The translations under genes were made by a program, and so were the position numbers. A DNA stretch of 64,000 nucleotides from contig NZ_CP041765.1 of the NCBI RefSeq assembly GCF_007559025.1, positions 2,228,679-2,292,678 of the forward strand. The letters are read 5' to 3'. Each line of letters starts with the position of its first letter. The first letter of the stretch is position 1. Positions 60,164 to 64,000 of the stretch are shown piece by piece. The notes under the pieces are model-generated. The model saw only the letters and a list, made by a program, of their open reading frames with translations, did no database searches and had not been told where the DNA came from. The stretch comes from Tomitella fengzijianii. GTDB taxonomy: Bacteria > Actinomycetota > Actinomycetes > Mycobacteriales > Mycobacteriaceae.

Positions 60164-61462
60164 TCACCGCCGGGGAGACGGGCGCGCCCGGCCGACCGCG
60201 GCGAACAGCTCGGCGGGCAGCTCCGCCTCATCCTCGAACGGGCCCACCACCACCGCGCTGCGCGGCCGGCGCAGCAGCTCCGCGGCGACGGCCCGGACGT
60301 CCTCACGGGTGACGGCCGCGATCCTGTCGAGGCTCTCCGAGAGCGGCACGTGGTATCCGCGGGCGAGTTCACCGGCACCGAGCCTGTTCATCCGCGCACC
60401 GGAATCCTCCAGCCCCAGCACCATTCCGCCCCGCAGGGCGCCCCGGCTGCGGGCGCATTCGTCCTCGCCGAGCCCGTCGCGGCCAATCGACTCGAGGATC
60501 CGCCGCACCTGGTCCGCGACCGCGGCCAGGTTGTCCGGCCGGCACCCTGCATACACCGAGAACACCCCGGCGTCCGCGTACGTCTCGATGCTCGAGTACA
60601 CCGAGTACGCCAGGCCCCGGGACTCGCGGATCTCCTGGAAGAGCCGCGAGCTCAGGCCGCCGCCGACGGCGTGGTTGAGAACGGCGAGCGGCCAGCGCAG
60701 CTCCCCCTCGCTCCGGCCGAAGGTGGGGATGCCGATCGCCAGATGCACCTGCTCGCCGTCGTGCGGATGGACGACGAGCCGCCCGCTGTCCGCCGCCGCA
60801 GCGCGTCCGGACCGGACCGGCGCCGGGGCGGCGGACGCCGCGGCGTCCGCACCGGTGGCCGCGCGCGCATGCCGGACCACTTCGTCGTGCGTGATGTTGC
60901 CCGCCACCGCCAGCACCATCGACTCCGGCCGATAGCGTCCCCGGTGGAATCCGCGGATCCGGTCGGCGGTCATCGACTCGATCGAGCCGTCGGAGCCGAT
61001 GACCGGCCGGGCCAGCGGGTGCCCGCCCAGGACGGCCTCGACGAGCAGGTCTCCCGCGAGGTCCTCGGGGTCGTCCTCGCGCATCGCGATCTCCTCGAGC
61101 ACCACCTCGCGCTCGAGGTCCACGTCGGCCGCGGCGCATTCTCCGCGCAACGCGACGTCGGCGACCACGTCGATGGCCAGGGCTGCGTCCTCGTCCAGCA
61201 CATGCGCGTAGAAGCACGTGTACTCCTTGGTGGTGAACGCGTTGAGCTCGCCGCCCACGGCGTCCATCTCCACCGCGACCGACTGCGCTGTGCGCGTGGG
61301 CGTGCGCTTGAACAGCAGGTGCTCGAGGAAGTGCGCCGCGCCCTCCTCGTCGGGCCATTCGTCACGCGAACCGACCCCCACCCACAGCCCCACCGCCGCC
61401 GACCGGACGCCGGGCAGCCGCTCGGTCACCACGCGCATGCCCGAGGGCAGGACCGTCCGCAT
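60164..61462 (-). CDS. pepR: M16-family zinc peptidase PepR
   Basis: A 432-residue M16B processing peptidase. The inverted zinc motif HxxEH is His44-Phe-Leu-Glu47-His48 (GAAHFLEHLLFKRTPTR), with downstream acidic residues in EREVVLEEIAMREDDPEDL. The C-terminal domain has the RESRGLAYSVYSS block typical of the family. The ATG at 61462 is five bases after a strong hairpin. It follows pnp in mycobacteria too (Rv2782c). Substrates are not defined; a role in peptide turnover is inferred. Confidence 0.9.
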   Translation of the reverse strand: MRTVLPSGMRVVTERLPGVRSAAVGLWVGVGSRDEWPDEEGAAHFLEHLLFKRTPTRTAQSVAVEMDAVGGELNAFTTKEYTCFYAHVLDEDAALAIDVVADVALRGECAAADVDLEREVVLEEIAMREDDPEDLAGDLLVEAVLGGHPLARPVIGSDGSIESMTADRIRGFHRGRYRPESMVLAVAGNITHDEVVRHARAATGADAAASAAPAPVRSGRAAAADSGRLVVHPHDGEQVHLAIGIPTFGRSEGELRWPLAVLNHAVGGGLSSRLFQEIRESRGLAYSVYSSIETYADAGVFSVYAGCRPDNLAAVADQVRRILESIGRDGLGEDECARSRGALRGGMVLGLEDSGARMNRLGAGELARGYHVPLSESLDRIAAVTREDVRAVAAELLRRPRSAVVVGPFEDEAELPAELFAAVGRARPSPRR

Positions 61463-61466
61463 AACG

Positions 61467-61509
61467 CCCTGAGGGGCTTCCCGGCCGTCGTCCGGAAAGC
61501 CCCTCAGGG
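61467..61509 (-). terminator. Perfect hairpin between pnp and pepR
   Basis: A 13-base perfect inverted repeat (CCCTGAGGGGCTT at 61467-61479, AAGCCCCTCAGGG at 61497-61509), loop of 17 bases. It begins 15 bases after the pnp stop and ends five bases before the pepR ATG. It could end pnp messages, protect their 3' ends, or mask the pepR start. Confidence 0.65.
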
Positions 61510-61523
61510 TGTCTGCCGTCGTG

Positions 61524-63797
61524 CTACTCAGCGGAGGCCTCCGCGGTTGCCGCGCCGGCCGCCTGATCGGCGTCGGTCTCGTCGACCGGGACGAGGCTGA
61601 TCTTGCCCCGGTTGTCGATGTCGGCGATCTCCACACGGATCTTGGTGCCCACGTTCACGACGTCCTCGACCTTGTTCACGCGCTTGCCCTGGCCGAGTTT
61701 GGAGATGTGCACCAGGCCGTCGCGCCCCGGCAGCAGCGAGACGAACGCGCCGAACGCGGTGGTCTTGACCACCGTGCCGAGGAAGCGCTCGCCCACCTTG
61801 GGCAGCTGCGGGTTGGCGATCGCGTTGATCTTGTCGATCGCCGCCTCCGCGGACGGGCCGTCCGCGGCACCGACGTACACCGTGCCGTCGTCCTCGATGG
61901 AGATGTTGGCGCCGGTCTCCTCGGTGATCGAGTTGATCATCTTGCCCTTGGGCCCGATCACCTCGCCGATCTTGTCCACCGGGACCTTGACCGTGGTGAC
62001 GCGCGGCGCGTACGGGCTCATCTCGTCCGGGGCGTCGATGGCCTCGGCCATCACGTCCAGGATGGTCATGCGCGCGTCCTTGGCCTGCGTCAGCGCACCG
62101 GCCAGCACCTGCGACGGGATGCCGTCGAGCTTGGTGTCCAGCTGCAGTGCGGTGACGAAGTCCTTCGTGCCGGCGACCTTGAAGTCCATGTCGCCGAACG
62201 CGTCCTCGGCTCCGAGGATGTCGGTGAGCGCCACGTAGCGGGTCTCGCCGTCGACCGTGTCGGACACCAGGCCCATCGCGATGCCCGCGACCGGCGCCTT
62301 CAGCGGCACGCCCGCGTTGAACAGGCCCAGCGTCGACGCGCACACCGAGCCCATGGACGTCGAACCGTTGGACCCGAGAGCCTCGGAGACCTGACGGATG
62401 GCGTACGGGAACTCCTCGACGCTGGGGAGCACGGGGATCAGGGCCCGCTCCGCCAGCGCGCCGTGGCCGATCTCGCGGCGCTTGGGCGACCCGACCCGGC
62501 CGGTCTCACCGGTGGAGTACGGGGGGAAGTTGTAGTGGTGCATGTACCGCTTGGACTTCTCCGGTCCCAGCGAGTCGATCTGCTGGGCCATCTTGACCAT
62601 GTCCAGCGTGGTGACGCCCATGATCTGCGTCTCGCCCCGCTCGAACAGCGCGCTGCCGTGCGCCCGCGGCACCACCGCGACCTCGGCGGACAGCGAGCGG
62701 ATGTCGGTGACGCCGCGGCCGTCGATGCGGAAGTGGTCGGTGATGATCCGACGGCGCACCAGCTGCTTGGTGAGCGAGCGGAACGCCGCGCCGACCTCCT
62801 TCTCGCGGCCCTCGAACTGCGGGCCCACGGCCTCGAGCAGCTCCGCCTTGATCTCGTCGGTGCGGTCGTCGCGGTCCTGCTTGCCGGCGATGGTCAACGC
62901 CTGCGACAGCTTGTCGGCGGCGGCGGACTCGACCGCGGCGAAAACGTCGTCCTGGTACGCAGGGAACAGCGGGTAGTCGCCGGTGGGCTTGGCCGCCGAC
63001 GCTGCGAGCTCCTGCTGGGCGCGGCACAGCTCGGCGATGAACGGCTTGGCCGCTTCGAGCCCCTGCGCGACGACGGACTCGTTGGGCGCCTGCGCGCCGG
63101 CCTCTATCTGGCTGATCGCGTGGTCGCTCGCTCCGGCCTCGACCATCATGATGGCGACGTCCGCCGGGGTGGACCCGCTGGCGGGCGTGACGATGCGGCC
63201 CGCGACCACCATGTTGAACACGGAGCTCTCGAGCTGCTCGACGGTGGGGAACGCGACCCACTGCCCCGCCGGGTTGGACTCCGAGGTGACGAGCGCGACG
63301 CGCACGCCGCCGACGGGGCCGGAGAACGGCAGGCCGGCGATCTGCGTCGACGCGGACGCGGCGTTGATCGCCACCACGTCGTACTGGTCCTGCGGGTTCA
63401 GGCTCATCACGGTGATGACGACCTGGATCTCGTTGCGCAGCCCGTCGGTGAAGGTGGGGCGCAGCGGACGGTCGATCAGGCGGCAGGTGAGGATCGCGTC
63501 GGTCGACGGACGCCCCTCGCGGCGGAAGAACGAGCCGGGGATGCGGCCCGCCGCATACATGCGCTCCTCCACGTCCACCGTGAGGGGGAAGAAGTCGAGG
63601 TTGTCCTTGGGCTGCTTGGAGGCCGAGGTGGCCGACAGCAGCATCGTCTCCTCGTCCAGGTACGCCACGACCGAGCCGGCCGCCTGCTTGGCCAGCCGCC
63701 CCGTCTCGAAGCGGATGTTGCGGGTGCCGAAAGCACCGTTGTCGATGACGGCGGTCGCCTCGTACACGCCCTCATCGAGGTATTCGTTTTCGCTCAT
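61524..63797 (-). CDS. pnp: Polyribonucleotide nucleotidyltransferase (PNPase/GpsI)
   Basis: A 757-residue phosphorolytic 3'-5' exoribonuclease. Two RNase PH-type domains are present: the first holds [23 protein letters not shown], the second the catalytic segment [18 protein letters not shown], then [17 protein letters not shown] and [19 protein letters not shown]. The C-terminal KH domain shows IGPKGK and is followed by an S1 domain ([28 protein letters not shown]). ATG at 63797 has a purine-rich AGAAGAGAG upstream. It is the RNA-decay partner of RNase J in the same window. Confidence 0.96.
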   Translation of the reverse strand: MSENEYLDEGVYEATAVIDNGAFGTRNIRFETGRLAKQAAGSVVAYLDEETMLLSATSASKQPKDNLDFFPLTVDVEERMYAAGRIPGSFFRREGRPSTDAILTCRLIDRPLRPTFTDGLRNEIQVVITVMSLNPQDQYDVVAINAASASTQIAGLPFSGPVGGVRVALVTSESNPAGQWVAFPTVEQLESSVFNMVVAGRIVTPASGSTPADVAIMMVEAGASDHAISQIEAGAQAPNESVVAQGLEAAKPFIAELCRAQQELAASAAKPTGDYPLFPAYQDDVFAAVESAAADKLSQALTIAGKQDRDDRTDEIKAELLEAVGPQFEGREKEVGAAFRSLTKQLVRRRIITDHFRIDGRGVTDIRSLSAEVAVVPRAHGSALFERGETQIMGVTTLDMVKMAQQIDSLGPEKSKRYMHHYNFPPYSTGETGRVGSPKRREIGHGALAERALIPVLPSVEEFPYAIRQVSEALGSNGSTSMGSVCASTLGLFNAGVPLKAPVAGIAMGLVSDTVDGETRYVALTDILGAEDAFGDMDFKVAGTKDFVTALQLDTKLDGIPSQVLAGALTQAKDARMTILDVMAEAIDAPDEMSPYAPRVTTVKVPVDKIGEVIGPKGKMINSITEETGANISIEDDGTVYVGAADGPSAEAAIDKINAIANPQLPKVGERFLGTVVKTTAFGAFVSLLPGRDGLVHISKLGQGKRVNKVEDVVNVGTKIRVEIADIDNRGKISLVPVDETDADQAAGAATAEASAE

Positions 63798-64000
63798 GAA
63801 CTCTCTTCTCGTGTGGTGTCCACCGGCAGGCTCTCCGCGTGCGGTGGACAGGATGCTGCGCGTGCGCAACCGGATGCTGTATGCCGATCCCCGGGCACCC
63901 GTTGCGGTCTGAGCGGAGGTCGTCGATCGAAGCCGTCGGAGCCGGTGCTGTGCGCGTTCCGGCGGCGGGCACCGTGTGCCCCGCCCCTTCCCGGCGCGCG

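Overview
This is high-GC, gene-dense chromosomal DNA from an actinobacterium of the order Mycobacteriales (Corynebacteriales: the Corynebacterium/Mycobacterium/Gordonia/Tsukamurella/Dietzia group). The gene order matches the conserved interval that runs from ideR/dtxR to pnp (gpsI) in Mycobacterium tuberculosis and Corynebacterium glutamicum: ideR-galE, PAC2 and DUF3516 helicase, oxyR-ahpCD, hrpA-nrdR-lexA, hflX-dapF-miaA, DUF349, miaB-gluABCD-recX-recA, bioYMN, pspA-clgR-pncC-pgsA-argA, terC-ftsK-rnj-dapA-thyX, dapB-pepR-pnp. The genus cannot be fixed from the sequence alone. I saw no tRNA, rRNA, prophage, insertion sequence or CRISPR array.

Layout. 1-10 kb: end of the iron regulator IdeR, UDP-galactose epimerase, a DUF4192 protein, a lipoprotein, a PAC2 protein, a large DExH helicase, DUF5997, a crotonase, and a LysR-type effector domain carrying an AT-hook-like tail instead of a helix-turn-helix. 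10-13.5 kb: peroxide defence (OxyR divergent from AhpC-AhpD) and a permuted papain-fold protein. 13.5-17.6 kb: a ribose uptake operon in which only rbsK is intact; rbsA and the rbsC-rbsB fusion carry three independent lesions. 17.8-27.4 kb: HrpA, NrdR, the SOS pair chiZ/lexA, a thioesterase, HflX and DapF. 27.6-32.6 kb: malate synthase G and an IclR regulator placed between dapF and miaA. 32.8-42.5 kb: DUF349, miaB, glutamate ABC transporter, recX-recA-DUF3046. 42.5-49.6 kb: glycosyltransferase, a 58-residue membrane protein, biotin ECF transporter, PspA/ClgR envelope stress, PncC, PgsA and ArgA. 49.7-64 kb: TerC under a probable manganese riboswitch, FtsK, RNase J, the lysine/thymidylate genes dapA-thyX and dapB, an M16 peptidase and PNPase.

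How the parts work together. The window combines DNA-damage control (lexA, chiZ, recA-recX; boxes overlie or lie within the promoters at 23258, 23504 and 42228), oxidative stress, RNA turnover (RNase J, PNPase, helicases, MiaA/MiaB, HflX), diaminopimelate synthesis (dapA, dapB, dapF) and cell division (ftsK, chiZ). Many genes have a TANNNT box only 5-8 bases before the start codon, so leaderless transcription looks common. Convergent gene ends are closed by perfect GC-rich hairpins with no U-tract.

Most notable: (1) a yybP-ykoY-type leader before terC, whose 3' end can pair either with the aptamer or with the Shine-Dalgarno sequence; (2) four 24-base repeats before iclR, each carrying a ribosome-binding site and, at three of the repeat boundaries, an in-frame ATG, ending in a stop that overlaps the iclR start; (3) the decaying ribose operon; (4) the LysR effector with AT-hook-like motifs.
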